Assembly: GCA_036245525.1 (NCBI GenBank) | Contig: BTPG01000002.1 | Span: 124,170,951-124,234,950, forward strand | Length of the DNA: 64,000 nt | DNA from: Semisulcospira habei | Taxonomy: Eukaryota > Mollusca > Gastropoda > Semisulcospiridae | Direction: 5' to 3' | Shown: positions 21,116-30,470 of the stretch, piece after piece | Layout of the letters: each line of letters opens with the position of its first letter | Numbering within the stretch: the first letter of the stretch is position 1 | Translations under genes and position numbers: made by a program | Notes under the pieces: generated by a model | What the model saw: only the letters and a program-made list of their open reading frames with translations | Told to the model about the DNA's origin: nothing | Databases searched by the model: none

Positions 21116-22399
21116 ATGACACAGTCTTACGGATCAAAGTTAGACCCATTTAGAAAACTACGTGAGCCCCTGGGTGTTAAGGGCATTCGACAAACAATAG
21201 TCATCACAAACAATCCAAGTACCATAGACCAGAATCAAACACTTACAGTCAAGTTTCCAAACCTAGGTCCCAGTGACGTTATTGTTCCTGGCACTGCACG
21301 CCTAGCATTTAATATTGAACTTTCATCAGACGCAGACGTGAACAGAACACTAGTTAACAATCTTGGCAGAGCAATTGTTAGAACTATTAAAGTAAAACTT
21401 GAAGGACAGGAAGTGTTTAGTCTTGATGACTCAGATGTATTCTACTGTTACAAAGACCTTTGGCTAACAAAAGAAGAACGAGAAGACCGTATTTACCAAG
21501 GCATACAGTCAGATAATGTTGGTAAACTTCGAATCGACGCCAGAGATAAAGTAACTAATACAGCCATGGATGTTATAATGGCCGAAACATATGGATCCAG
21601 ATTCTACATTCCACTTGAGTTTGAAATCCTAACAGCTCATCTGCCTTATTATCAAGGAGCACTGAATGACCGTCTGAGTTTTGAACTAACCTTCAATGAC
21701 TACTCCAAAGTTATTAAATCATCTGATCTTAGTGCAACATATAAGATCTCTAACATTTCCTTGGAATATGAAATTGTCACACACACTGAACTAGCCAGAC
21801 TCATACAAAATCAGTATCAGTCAAGACTACCAATTTATTATGACAGGGTGATTAGACATAGTTTAATACCCAAAGACAAAAGCGACCCAATGTGGAACAT
21901 AAACTTAAACACGCCTGCTAGGTCACTGAAAGGTATTTTTATGTTGTTTATTGAACCAGCGGCTCCATACAAACGGGATTCAGAAAAATTCTACAATCCT
22001 AAGATTACACATTTGTCCTGTACAATCGAAGGCCGTCCTAATCAAGTGTACGCATCTGGAATGTTACCTTATCAACACTACGATGAGATCACAAAGTATT
22101 TTGCAGGAGGAAGGATTAGAGATAAACCAGCAAACATTGCGTGCAAAGATCTACATCTGTATGACGTTAGGATTGGTCAATACCTTACAAATAAGTATGC
22201 ACTGTGGCTAGACCTTCGTAGTACAGATGACGACTATCTTCATGGGTCAGGACGAACTGTTGAGAATGGTAGTGATGGGATTACAATTCAGATACAAAAG
22301 AAGGTTGAAACTGCTGCAGCCATAAATATATATTTGTACCTGATATATGACGCACAACTCAATATTGCAGAAAGCAGACTGAGTGGACACATATATTAA
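21116..22399 (+). CDS. MCP: Polinton major capsid protein (double jelly-roll)
   Basis: 427 aa from the ATG at 21116, chosen because ATAATAAAA abuts it and the same junction is conserved at 55180. The N-terminal YGSKLDPFRKLREPLGVKG leads into beta-rich sequence: TNNPSTIDQNQTLTVKFPN, then ARLAFNIEL. FYIPLEFEILTAHLPYYQGA followed by RLSFELTFND is the hallmark segment of Polinton/adintovirus hexon-like capsid proteins. The product should assemble into an icosahedral shell. The gene is intact in this copy. It sits upstream of the packaging ATPase with a 19-bp gap, giving the usual MCP-ATPase pairing. Confidence 0.9.
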   Translation: MTQSYGSKLDPFRKLREPLGVKGIRQTIVITNNPSTIDQNQTLTVKFPNLGPSDVIVPGTARLAFNIELSSDADVNRTLVNNLGRAIVRTIKVKLEGQEVFSLDDSDVFYCYKDLWLTKEEREDRIYQGIQSDNVGKLRIDARDKVTNTAMDVIMAETYGSRFYIPLEFEILTAHLPYYQGALNDRLSFELTFNDYSKVIKSSDLSATYKISNISLEYEIVTHTELARLIQNQYQSRLPIYYDRVIRHSLIPKDKSDPMWNINLNTPARSLKGIFMLFIEPAAPYKRDSEKFYNPKITHLSCTIEGRPNQVYASGMLPYQHYDEITKYFAGGRIRDKPANIACKDLHLYDVRIGQYLTNKYALWLDLRSTDDDYLHGSGRTVENGSDGITIQIQKKVETAAAINIYLYLIYDAQLNIAESRLSGHIY

Positions 22400-22418
22400 A
22401 ATTATATTGTGTATTAAA

Positions 22419-22940
22419 ATGAACCGGAGCTTAATGACACTCGATCCACACTGTGGTTTATTTTGTGGTGCCACAGGCTGTGGAAAAACTGAATTTGTTC
22501 TTAATCTGTTACAAACAAGATACATATACCACTTTGAAAACATTGTAATATTTTGTCCAACAATCAAACACAACAAAGCTTATCACAACCGTTTATTCAT
22601 TTGGACTGACAGCAACATATACTTAGTCGACCCTGAGAAAAAACTGAATGACTACCTGCTGTATTTTTACAAACAATTTGAAGGACAGCCAACGTTGTTC
22701 ATAGTCGATGACTGTTCTGCAGAGAAAGACATTGTTAAGAAAAGAAACACACTGGCAGAACTTGCCTTTAGTGGCAGACATGCAAACATAAGTGTATGGA
22801 TTCTCACTCAGAAATATAATGCTGTACTGAAAGATTTTCGTGAACAACTAAAGTTTATATGTCTGTTTTACTGTAAGGATCGTGACAGCTTCGAAGACTG
22901 TCTCAGAGAAAACGATGTAATTCCCAATAAACATGAATGA
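22419..22940 (+). pseudogene. ATP: Packaging ATPase (FtsK/HerA-A32 type), truncated by TGA
   Basis: 173 codons from the ATG at 22419. The Walker A motif GATGCGKTE is at residues 17-25, Walker B LFIVDDC near 97-103, and the sensor-like WILTQKYNA near 128-136. This set matches the A32-like DNA-packaging ATPases of Polintons, which pump DNA into capsids. An in-frame TGA at 22938-22940 is followed by 29 more open codons in the same frame up to TAA at 23028-23030. Those codons include KLKSTKHLKLILKTDQP, which looks like the genuine C-terminus of the family. The gene is therefore probably truncated by a nonsense mutation, though a truncated enzyme keeps both Walker motifs. Confidence 0.85.
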
Positions 22941-23056
22941 AACTGTGTAAAAAATAAACTGAAATCGACTAAGCACCTAAAGCTTATTTTAAAAACAGAT
23001 CAGCCCACTGGGTATGGATTAGTAAATTAATTTATCTTTTGGGTTTGTCTATAAAA

Positions 23057-23365
23057 ATGACAGACAGACAAAATTGGCCTATTAGTGAAATAATAGATAT
23101 TACACACTATTTTAAAAATATTAAATATGAAAGCCAGCTTTATAATAGAGAGACACTAGGTAATTTATTTATGATACCAACAACAGTGTATATGACTGGT
23201 AATATAACTTTATATGTTGATAATCCATTTATTAAAAAAATAACTGTTGATATTAATACACAATCATTTACTATTAATTATTGCAGTAATTGGTTTGGTA
23301 AAGTGTGTAGTAATTTAGAAAAAGAGCTATATAAAATAAATTTGTATTTTAACGTTATTGATTGA
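23057..23365 (+). CDS. Small Polinton protein, 3' end displaced by retroposon
   Basis: About 102 codons from the ATG at 23057 (TCTATAAAA upstream). The product is beta-rich with repeated isoleucine, tyrosine and asparagine, including IPTTVYMTGNITLYVDNPFI and SFTINYCSNWFGK. Base composition is markedly A/T-rich compared with neighbours. A 385-bp retroposon has inserted at its end: the 14-bp target duplication TTTAACGTTATTGA lies at 23348-23361 and 23747-23760. The current stop is created by the insert, and the pre-insertion frame continues about a dozen codons beyond the second duplication. Unknown function. Confidence 0.55.
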   Translation: MTDRQNWPISEIIDITHYFKNIKYESQLYNRETLGNLFMIPTTVYMTGNITLYVDNPFIKKITVDINTQSFTINYCSNWFGKVCSNLEKELYKINLYFNVID

Positions 23366-23746
23366 TTGTACATTGCTTAACGTCCCGACAGCAACAAGGC
23401 TTTCTCAGGACGTGCCTGCACTGCTTGTGAAAAAAAAACCCAACTAAACAGAACATTGAATGTATGTCGCCAGCCGGTCAAATACGTTAAATAAACCTAA
23501 CACATGGGGCCTAAATAAAGCCAAGACCATTTAGCAACACACATCCAATATCAAGAGCTACAGGCAGTGCAGACAGTAGGGAGAGTTTTAAAAAGGCAAA
23601 TACAGGTGAATGGACCTCGGGTAGACAGAAACACATGCCCCAGAATAGAGAGAAAAACCCACCCTGTGGGGCTGACCAGGGTGACCCTGGGAACTAAAAA
23701 ATACCTAACCCCACCCAAGTCCCCCAGGGCAGACCCGGGTGGGGCG
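23362..23746 (-). mobile_element. 385-bp retroposon, copy 1
   Basis: Flanked by the 14-bp duplication TTTAACGTTATTGA. In minus orientation its 3' end is ...CGTTAAGCAATGTACAATCAA, a LINE-type tail; the other end is CCCCACCCGGGTCTGCCC. Non-coding. Confidence 0.85.
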
Positions 23747-23909
23747 TTTAACGTTATTGAATTTAATAAAATGGTATTGCACATACAAAACCAATAATGA
23801 TGATTGAGTCAGTGTGTAAACAAATCTGTTTTGTAGGAGTTACAGTCAATAAAGTGCCATTTTCATTATATAATTTTCTATTTATTTTTTTGTCGGACAA
23901 ATAAAAAAG

Positions 23910-26900
23910 ATGGACAACCATCAAAGATTAAGAAACGTGTTTCACACAACTGACTTACCTATATCTAATATTTACAATGTCTATGAATCAATACAAAGAT
24001 CTTTTTTAGTCATACAAAATAACCTTCTTTCTGATAGTGTAAAGATTCAGATTGTTGCAAAAATAGAATTTGCCAGAGATGTTGGTGAAGTTATTGTAAC
24101 GTATATCTCGACAAGGCAGCACACAGTTAATTCGAGAAGAGAACTAGAGAAAGTGTTTAGAGAAAGATTGTTACCAGACTTCCATGAAGCAATTGACAGA
24201 GCAGAAATGCAAGGGTCTGGCTGGCATGAAGGCCTTGTACATGAACTACAACTGAAGCAGTCAAGATATCATCCTATACTAGGTAAATCATGGATACCAC
24301 TTCCAACTGAGGTTGCAAACAAAAAGGCTGTAGTCAATATTCAAAACAATGATAATTTATGTTTTATGTGGTGTGTGCTTGCTAAACTTCATTTTGTAAA
24401 AGCAAAACCTGATCGTGTATCTAACTATACCAAATTTGTAAACGAACTCAACTTCAGTGGCATTGAGTTCCCTGTTAAAATAGAGGATATAGACTTGTTT
24501 GAAAAACTAAATCCTGGTATATCTGTGAATGTGTTTGTGTGGGAAAATGAATCTGAGAATAAGTTACAGCCAATTAGAGTATCTCCAATTGCCCCAACCT
24601 ATGGGCAGTCAGAAGATAGACATGTTGACATGTTGCTAATAAGATCTGGTGATAACTTTCACTACACAATTATCAGAAGTATGTCAAGACTAATTCATCA
24701 TACAACAAAACATGACGGTAAACAGGAATTTTGTAAAAAATGTTTACAGAGGTTTTCCTCTATTAAAGTAGCACACAAACATGTGCAGCACTGCAGGTCG
24801 GCTGATGACATTCAAACAATACTGAGGTATCCAGATCCTGGTAGTCAAGTGTATTTTAAGAACTATGGGAATCAGCAAAAGCTGCCGTTTGTAGTGTATG
24901 CAGATTTTGAATCACTCGTTGTTCCATATGAGGGTCCTGTTCCAGAGTCATTACCAAAGACTATAAAATTGAGTGACCAAGTGGTGTGTTCTTTTGGATA
25001 CATTCTTGTTAGGTCAGACGGTCTTCATTCAGAACCTGTTATCTACAGGGGTGAAAATGCAGCTTGTCTGTTTTTAACAGAAATGAGACATTTGTATAGT
25101 CAGGTAGTACAATATCTCACAACATGTCAGATGCCTTTGGTGATGACAGAAGAAGACAAACTGAAATTTGATACAGCTGAGATGTGTTGGATTTGTGAAC
25201 AACCCCTCCAGGGTGATAAAGTTCGTGACCACGATCACATAACTGGACGTTACAGAGGTGCTGCACATAACAATTGTAATTTGTTATTAAAAATAGATCC
25301 TAAGACATATAAGTTACCAATCTTTTTTCACAATCTGAAGGGATATGATTCACACATCATCATGCAGGCTGTTGATGAGTCTTACAGAAAAATTAGTTGC
25401 ATTGCCCAGACAACTGAGAAATACTTGACTTTTAGATTGGACAAATTAGCATTTTATGACTCCATGCAACATTTGTCTTTAGGTCTTGCTAGTCTGGCAG
25501 AAGGACTGAGTGAGTATCCAATAACAAGTAAATATTTTGAACCAGACTTGATTAAGAAAGGAGTTTATCCGTATGAGTACATTGATCACTGGGTTGTGTT
25601 TGAGGAAACAAGACTGCCACCAAAAGAGAAATTTTATTCTACACTAACTGGTAAAGGTATTTCTGACTCTGAATACCAGCATGCACTTGATGCGTGGGAT
25701 AAATTAGGGTGTCAGACAATTGGTGATTACCACGATCAGTACTTGAAAGCTGACGTTTGCTTGCTAGCAGATGTATTTGAAAGTTATCGTGAAAAGGGTT
25801 TGTTGCACTACAAGCTTGACCCTGCTTGCTACATAACTAGTCCTGGCATGACATGGGATGCATTTTTGAAATTCAGTAAGATATCTATAGACCTGTTGTC
25901 TGATCGTACGATGGGTGAAATGGTGGAACGTGGATTGAGAGGTGGTATTAGTCTAGCAGCAAACAATTATGGCAAGGCCAACAACAAATATCTTGACGAC
26001 TTTGACCCCTCAATGTCAAGGTCATTTATTACGTACTTGGATGCTAATAATTTGTATGGATTTGCAATGTGTGAATTGTTGCCATTAAAAAACTTTTGTT
26101 TGTATGATTTGTCACAGTATGGCATAAAAAAATTAACAAAATATATTATGGATCGAGGTCAAAATGATGAAAAGGGTTGGATCTTTGAAGTAGACTTGGA
26201 GTATCCACACCATTTACATGGTTACCATAATGATTATCCATTAGCAGTTGAGAAACTGAGTTTGACTGGGAAAAAAGAATTGATTGTACATTGCTTAACG
26301 TCCCGACAGCAACAAGACTTTCTCAGGACGTGCCTGCACTGCTTGTGAAAAAAAATAATAAACAGAACATTGAATGTGTGTCGCCAGCCGGTCAAATACA
26401 TTAAATAAACCTAACACATGGGGCCTAAATAAAGCCAAGACCATCCAGCAACACACATCCAATATCAAGAGCTACAGGCAGTGCAGACAGTAGGGAGAGT
26501 TTTTAAAAAGGCAAAGACAGGTGAATGGACAAAGGGTAGACAGAAACACATGCCCCAGAATAGAGAGAAAAACCCACCCTGTGGGGCTGACCAGGGTGAC
26601 CCTGGGAACTAAAAAATACCTAACCCCACCCAAGTCCCCCAGGGCAGACCCAGGTGGGGAGGAAAAAAGAAGACACCAAACTTGTACCAAATTTGAATGA
26701 CAAATTCAATTACGTTTGCCACTATCGATTGCTGCAGTTTTACATCAGACATGGGTTAGTATTAAAGAAAGTTCACAGAGGAATTCAATTTGATCAGAGT
26801 GCTTTCATGAAAGATTACATAATGAAGAACACAACCCTTCGTGCCAGAGACGGCAACACTGCATTTGACAAAGACTTCTTTAAGCTTATGAACAATGCCT

Positions 26901-27739
26901 GTTTTGGCAAGACAATGGAAAATCCTCATCACCGCAAAGATGTGAGACTGGTCACAACTGAATCGGGTGCAATTAAACTTACAAGTAAGCCTCAGTACAC
27001 AGGGTATAAAGAATTTCATTCATCATTATATGCAGTGTCACTCAAAAAAAAGATTGTTAAACTGGACAAGCCAGTATTTATAGGTATGGCTATTCTGGAG
27101 TTGTCAAAATTATTAATGCTTGAATTTTATTATGATTACTTCAAACCAAAGTATCCTGACTGCCGTCTGTTATACACTGACACTGACTCTATGATCATTG
27201 ATGTGTGTACTGAAGACTTTTATGAAGACATGAAAACAGAGTTACACATGTATGACACGTCTGACTACCCTAAAGACCATCCACTGTTTAGCACACAAAA
27301 CAAGAAAGTGCCTGGTAAGTTTAAGGATGAACTAAATGGTGTGCCTATAGTTGAGTACGTTGGACTGAGATCAAAAATGTATTCTATACTGCACCAGAAG
27401 GGTAGTCAGTCAAAAGCCAAAGGTATCAAGAAAACAGCGATAAAAAATAAAGACATTCGTCATGAACATTACAAGCAAGTGTTAGATGGTGCATTAATGC
27501 CTGATTATCCAAACAAGTCACTGAGATCAAACAAACATAATCTTGAAATGATCCAAACACATAAGAAGTCTCTGGCAGTTGGAGACACAAAACGAGAGTT
27601 TCATAGTAAGGAAAAAGCTTATGCACCTGGTCATTACAGACTCAAGTTATCTGAAGAAATAGCTGACGAACTGGTTGATGAATTAATTGATGAGTTAGTT
27701 ACTGAAATGAGTAACGGTGTCTGGGGGAATAATCTGTAA
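23910..27739 (+). pseudogene. POLB: Protein-primed family-B DNA polymerase, split by retroposon
   Basis: The 5' part (23910-26279) encodes the Polinton-specific N-terminal region, a C2H2-like finger (FCKKCLQRFSSIKVAHKH, near 275), Exo I (YADFESL, near 330), an endonuclease-VII-like zinc region (CWICE ... RDHDHITGRYRG, near 427-445), Exo II (FHNLKGYDSH, near 475), Exo III (YLKADVCLLADVF, near 611) and polymerase motif A (YLDANNLYGF, near 709). A 381-bp retroposon then interrupts it. The 3' part (26661-27739) has motif B (KLMNNACFGKTMEN) and motif C (YTDTDS). The 11-bp duplication GGAAAAAAGAA (26269-26279 and 26661-26671) falls in the same codon phase on both sides. All catalytic motifs are thus present but on separate open frames. 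The stop overlaps the convergent integrase gene. Confidence 0.93.
26280..26660 (-). mobile_element. 385-bp retroposon, copy 2, inside the polymerase gene
   Basis: Flanked by GGAAAAAAGAA on both sides. Same family and orientation as copy 1. It introduces stop codons between polymerase motifs A and B. Confidence 0.9.
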
Positions 27740-28648
27740 TTCTTCTCTGACAAATGCCCTCTTTGGTGCAGGCTCATACAGATAATATATTGTTGCATTA
27801 GCTGAAGGAACTATTTTTTTTATATTATGAACAGATGTAGACCAAATTGGATCAGTTGCCCTATGTCTAACGTCATTTTCAGCCTCACCAGGTTGATACA
27901 AATATCTCACCTGTTTTGTAAATAAGTTAGTGTCTGGAGGTGTTATTGCTTTTATTTCTGACGGTATTGTTTTCAATTTAATAGAATCAACAGGTTTAGG
28001 GTGACCATCATTATTCATTGCTTTTATCACAGAAGGTAATCTTTTAACCCACTCAGTGTTACGTGCGTCATGCATGAGTTCCTTAGAATACTGATAGCTA
28101 AAAAGTCTCTCCGATAATTGCTTGTTAAAGTTTTCAACAATTGCCTGTGATCTATGCAAGCCTGGAATACCGCGTCTAACCAGTACGCCATGCTTTGCAA
28201 ATAATTGATTAACAGCCCCTTTAAATTCACTCCCATCATCAACCTGCACAAGCCTAGGGTATTTTAAAGGACCTCGACTATATATTTTTGATAATGCAGT
28301 GGCCACTGTTACAGCTTTTTTGTCAGTTATGGGTTCTGCATCCTTATACCTTGAAGCTATGTCAACAACAGTTAATGCATACTTGTATCGTTTCTTTCTT
28401 ATTGTGTCATGCGGAAGAAACAGGAGGTCCATTTGGTGTGTGTCATTAGGTGATGTGTTTTCAAAATGAGGCCTTGTTATTTTTCTTGGAGCAGGAAGAT
28501 ATATTTGCCAAATTGCCTGTTTTTTAAGCCACTGTTTTATTTGGTTAACATCTCCACCCACAGCAGCATGTAATTTTTTTATTGCAGTATTCCCTTTCCA
28601 GTAGCCAATTGGGGAGTAATATATTTTTGATAGTTTAGCGTCTGCCAT
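27695..28648 (-). CDS. INT: Polinton integrase (RVE family)
   Basis: 317 aa from the ATG at 28648 (preceded by AGAAAAA; a start 12 bases upstream is possible). The catalytic core shows D74 in HQMDLLFLPHD, D137 in VQVDDGSEF and E172 in SQAIVENFN, matching the D-D-35-E retroviral integrase pattern. The C-terminus has the SH3-like block typical of Polinton integrases (DPIWSTSVHNIKKI, KRAFVREELQ). It should process the TIRs and insert the element with a short target duplication. It overlaps the polymerase stop at one end and the start of the gene at 28635-29066 at the other. No inactivating change seen. Confidence 0.92.
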   Translation of the reverse strand: MADAKLSKIYYSPIGYWKGNTAIKKLHAAVGGDVNQIKQWLKKQAIWQIYLPAPRKITRPHFENTSPNDTHQMDLLFLPHDTIRKKRYKYALTVVDIASRYKDAEPITDKKAVTVATALSKIYSRGPLKYPRLVQVDDGSEFKGAVNQLFAKHGVLVRRGIPGLHRSQAIVENFNKQLSERLFSYQYSKELMHDARNTEWVKRLPSVIKAMNNDGHPKPVDSIKLKTIPSEIKAITPPDTNLFTKQVRYLYQPGEAENDVRHRATDPIWSTSVHNIKKIVPSANATIYYLYEPAPKRAFVREELQIIPPDTVTHFSN

Positions 28649-29066
28649 TTTTTCTAGCAATATAAACTCCTGTAAAATATACTAATGTCATTCCTACTAG
28701 AACAAATATTATTTCTCCATTTCTTTGTTCTGAGCTTGGTTGGTAATAGTCGCTAAGTTTTGGTTGAGGAATAGATATGTCTTCACCAGTTACAAGATAG
28801 TATTCTTTGATCGCGTCATCAACATTTGAAAATGTATGCTGTGCATGACCCTCAAGTTTTAGTTTTTCATTAATAAAATCAAGTTTCTCAATTCTTTGCT
28901 TTTCATAATCTTGTTGAGCTTGAGCTAGTTTTTCAGATGCCTCATTGTGTCGCTTCATTTCTTCTGCTGATTCTTCTTTACTAACTTTTGAAAAGAAATA
29001 GTTTGATCCACTAAAAGCTAATGCGTTAATAACTGCACCACCAATCATGACAGCTATAGTTGCCAT
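28635..29066 (-). CDS. Polinton two-TM protein, 143 aa
   Basis: The N-terminal hydrophobic segment (MIGGAVINALAFSGSNYFF), a long charged coiled coil (about 28-75, NEASEKLAQAQQDYEKQR), an acidic loop and a C-terminal transmembrane helix (IIFVLVGMTLVYFTGVYIA) ending in a basic tail are visible. AAATAAAAAT abuts the start. A close relative is preserved at 40010-40239. A recurrent Polinton family from memory, without assigned function; topology suggests a structural or membrane-linked virion component. Its 3' end overlaps the integrase start by 14 bp. Confidence 0.8.
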   Translation of the reverse strand: MATIAVMIGGAVINALAFSGSNYFFSKVSKEESAEEMKRHNEASEKLAQAQQDYEKQRIEKLDFINEKLKLEGHAQHTFSNVDDAIKEYYLVTGEDISIPQPKLSDYYQPSSEQRNGEIIFVLVGMTLVYFTGVYIARKNGRR

Positions 29067-29074
29067 ATTTTTAT

Positions 29075-29289
29075 TTACATAGAAATATTTTCTGGAATAA
29101 TTCCTTGCTTGACTAGAAAATCTTTTGTTGCAATCGATGCTGTTATAACAACTACTAGTTTAGCACTGTCTTCGAAGTCTAATTTACTAAGGTCTGCTGA
29201 TTTTTTCCCAGCATAGAATAAGCTACTGCTAGTCCACTTATTACAGCAGAGTGATAGACAAGGTTCATTAAGTTCTTTGTGTTGCTCAT
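29075..29289 (-). pseudogene. Small Polinton membrane protein (~71 codons), frameshifted
   Basis: From the ATG at 29289 (TATAAGAAA upstream) the frame reads NLMNLVYHSAVISGLAVAYS and then breaks at an A6 run (complement of about 29201-29206). Beyond it the sequence continues in another frame through KLVVVITASIATKDFLV to the stop at 29075-29077. The same two halves are recognisable in the remnant at 39063-39998, so they form one gene. Two hydrophobic segments. One missing A in the run accounts for the break; it could be a true mutation or a homopolymer error. Confidence 0.6.
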
Positions 29290-29325
29290 TTTCTTATACC
29301 ATAAAAATTAAAATAATAAATTTAT

Positions 29326-29739
29326 TTACTGCATGTAAAATGGGTCCACGGCTTTGGGTGTTGCTGGTAATGTGGAGACTTCTTCTTTTATTTTTGGAGT
29401 GTTTGATTTTTTGTACACTGTTTGAGTCTGTGGTTTGTATTTTTTATATAATTGGTAACCTACGTAACCAAATCCGACAACAAATCCAGCAACTATATAT
29501 TTTGTTGTTTTAGGTTTAGTTGTTTTTTTATCACTTTGTGGGGTATGTGTTGGTTCTAATGGTAGTGTCACTGATGATGTTACGTCAGTCTTTTCTGTTA
29601 ATGCTTGAAGCTGTAATTTCTTTTGTCTGTTATATTCAGCTAATCTTTTCCCAGCCTCTATTCGACCTGGACTTTTAGTCTTAGTCACTGTTTGAACCTG
29701 TGTCAAGACATGGCTCTGTTGTGGAGTCGTCTCGTCCAT
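29326..29739 (-). CDS. Small basic single-TM Polinton protein, 137 aa
   Basis: A polar N-terminus with TKTKSPGRIEAGKRLAEYNR and a lysine/glutamine-rich stretch, a Thr/Pro linker, then a transmembrane segment (YIVAGFVVGFGYVGYQLY) followed by a basic tail and the conserved end DPFYMQ. Relatives are at 1-103 and 38577-39035; the TM segment and C-terminus are the best-conserved parts. Highly basic, so DNA condensation or membrane binding are both possible. Its first 59 bases overlap the end of the upstream gene. Confidence 0.8.
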   Translation of the reverse strand: MDETTPQQSHVLTQVQTVTKTKSPGRIEAGKRLAEYNRQKKLQLQALTEKTDVTSSVTLPLEPTHTPQSDKKTTKPKTTKYIVAGFVVGFGYVGYQLYKKYKPQTQTVYKKSNTPKIKEEVSTLPATPKAVDPFYMQ

Positions 29740-30196
29740 TTTCTTCTAATTTAAAATTTATTTTAGAAAAATCAATATGACTACTAGTAACAAGTAAGGT
29801 TACAGCAGGTGCAAGGTAATTCCCAAACTTGTAAAACATAAGGCATGCTAATTTACCTATTGAACTTGAAACTATGGGGTTGCTTTCTAGATCATGTGAA
29901 AGGCTGTCACTATCAACAGGTAGGAAGTGACTTACAGCTTTTGTGTATAGGCAGACAAGAGATCGACTCAAATCACGTGTCATTAGTGAAGCAATGTGAT
30001 TTTCATATTTAGAATGTAGTTTAATTAGCTCATCAGCAGTAAGGGATTCTATGTCTTCTGTCATGTATTGTTTACCGAGAAAAGCTTTTGATTTTCCAGA
30101 AACAACAACAGAGATAAGCCTTTGTTTTTTAGAGTCTAAGTCTTTGTTCTCTACAGCACAGATATCACTTAGAAGTAGCAATTCGTCTTGATTCAT
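29681..30196 (-). CDS. Conserved Polinton protein, 187-aa family
   Basis: 171 aa from the ATG at 30196, chosen because ATTATAAA abuts it and the copy at 560 starts at the same residue. Blocks YMTEDIESLTADELIKLHSK, HDLESNPIVSSSIGKLAC and MFYKFGNYLAP are shared with remnants at 33-560 and 38162-38586. No membrane segment or known fold seen. Last gene before the right TIR. Confidence 0.82.
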   Translation of the reverse strand: MNQDELLLLSDICAVENKDLDSKKQRLISVVVSGKSKAFLGKQYMTEDIESLTADELIKLHSKYENHIASLMTRDLSRSLVCLYTKAVSHFLPVDSDSLSHDLESNPIVSSSIGKLACLMFYKFGNYLAPAVTLLVTSSHIDFSKINFKLEENGRDDSTTEPCLDTGSNSD

Positions 30197-30230
30197 TTTA
30201 TAATGTAATATAATAATTTTGCTTAAAAAA

Positions 30231-30464
30231 GTCAATGACAGCATTAATTATTTAGGTGGGAGTGGGGGATCTGCCTTAATACTCGCGGGTTGGTAGCTGA
30301 TCAAAAAACGTAGCTTGAATGATTTCTGGAGTGGAACTAAAATGGCTAGGCGATTAAGACATTGGTGGTAAGTGCTGGAGTTCGTTTGTCTAAATACGGA
30401 GAGGATCAAATAAATTGATCGATTATTGATTAGGTGGGTTTCAACTGTCTACTTATCTATCTCT
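30231..30464 (-). repeat. Polinton right terminal inverted repeat
   Basis: 234 bp, reverse complement of 12634-12866, ending ...CTTATCTATCTCT. It begins 34 bases upstream of the last gene's start codon. Confidence 0.95.
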
Positions 30465-30470
30465 GCAAGA

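Larger units (their letters stand above)
12634..30464. mobile_element. Structurally complete Polinton/Maverick
   Basis: 17,831 bp bounded by long terminal inverted repeats that begin 5'-AG, as is usual for Polintons. The flanks share GCAAG (12629-12633 and 30465-30469), extendable to GCAAGA if the first A is counted, close to the 6-bp duplication normal for this group. Inside are MCP, packaging ATPase, a candidate minor capsid protein, family-B polymerase, RVE integrase and about ten small or unknown genes. Genes are tightly packed: convergent pairs overlap by 24 bp (19855-19878) and 45 bp (27695-27739), divergent pairs are 24 to 40 bp apart. Two retroposon copies (23362-23746 and 26280-26660) are inserted. 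Broken ATPase, minor capsid and polymerase genes make autonomous mobility unlikely for this copy. Confidence 0.95.

Noticed and set aside
23567..23797. Recurrent ~60-76-codon open frame starting MQTVGRVLKRQ, seen in most retroposon copies
   Set aside because: It lies inside the 385-bp non-coding retroposon and shows changes typical of neutral repeat copies; no protein family recognised.
12634..30464. Free viral genome rather than an integrated element
   Set aside because: Flanking target duplication, nested host retroposons and further remnants point to integration, although the gene content is virus-like.
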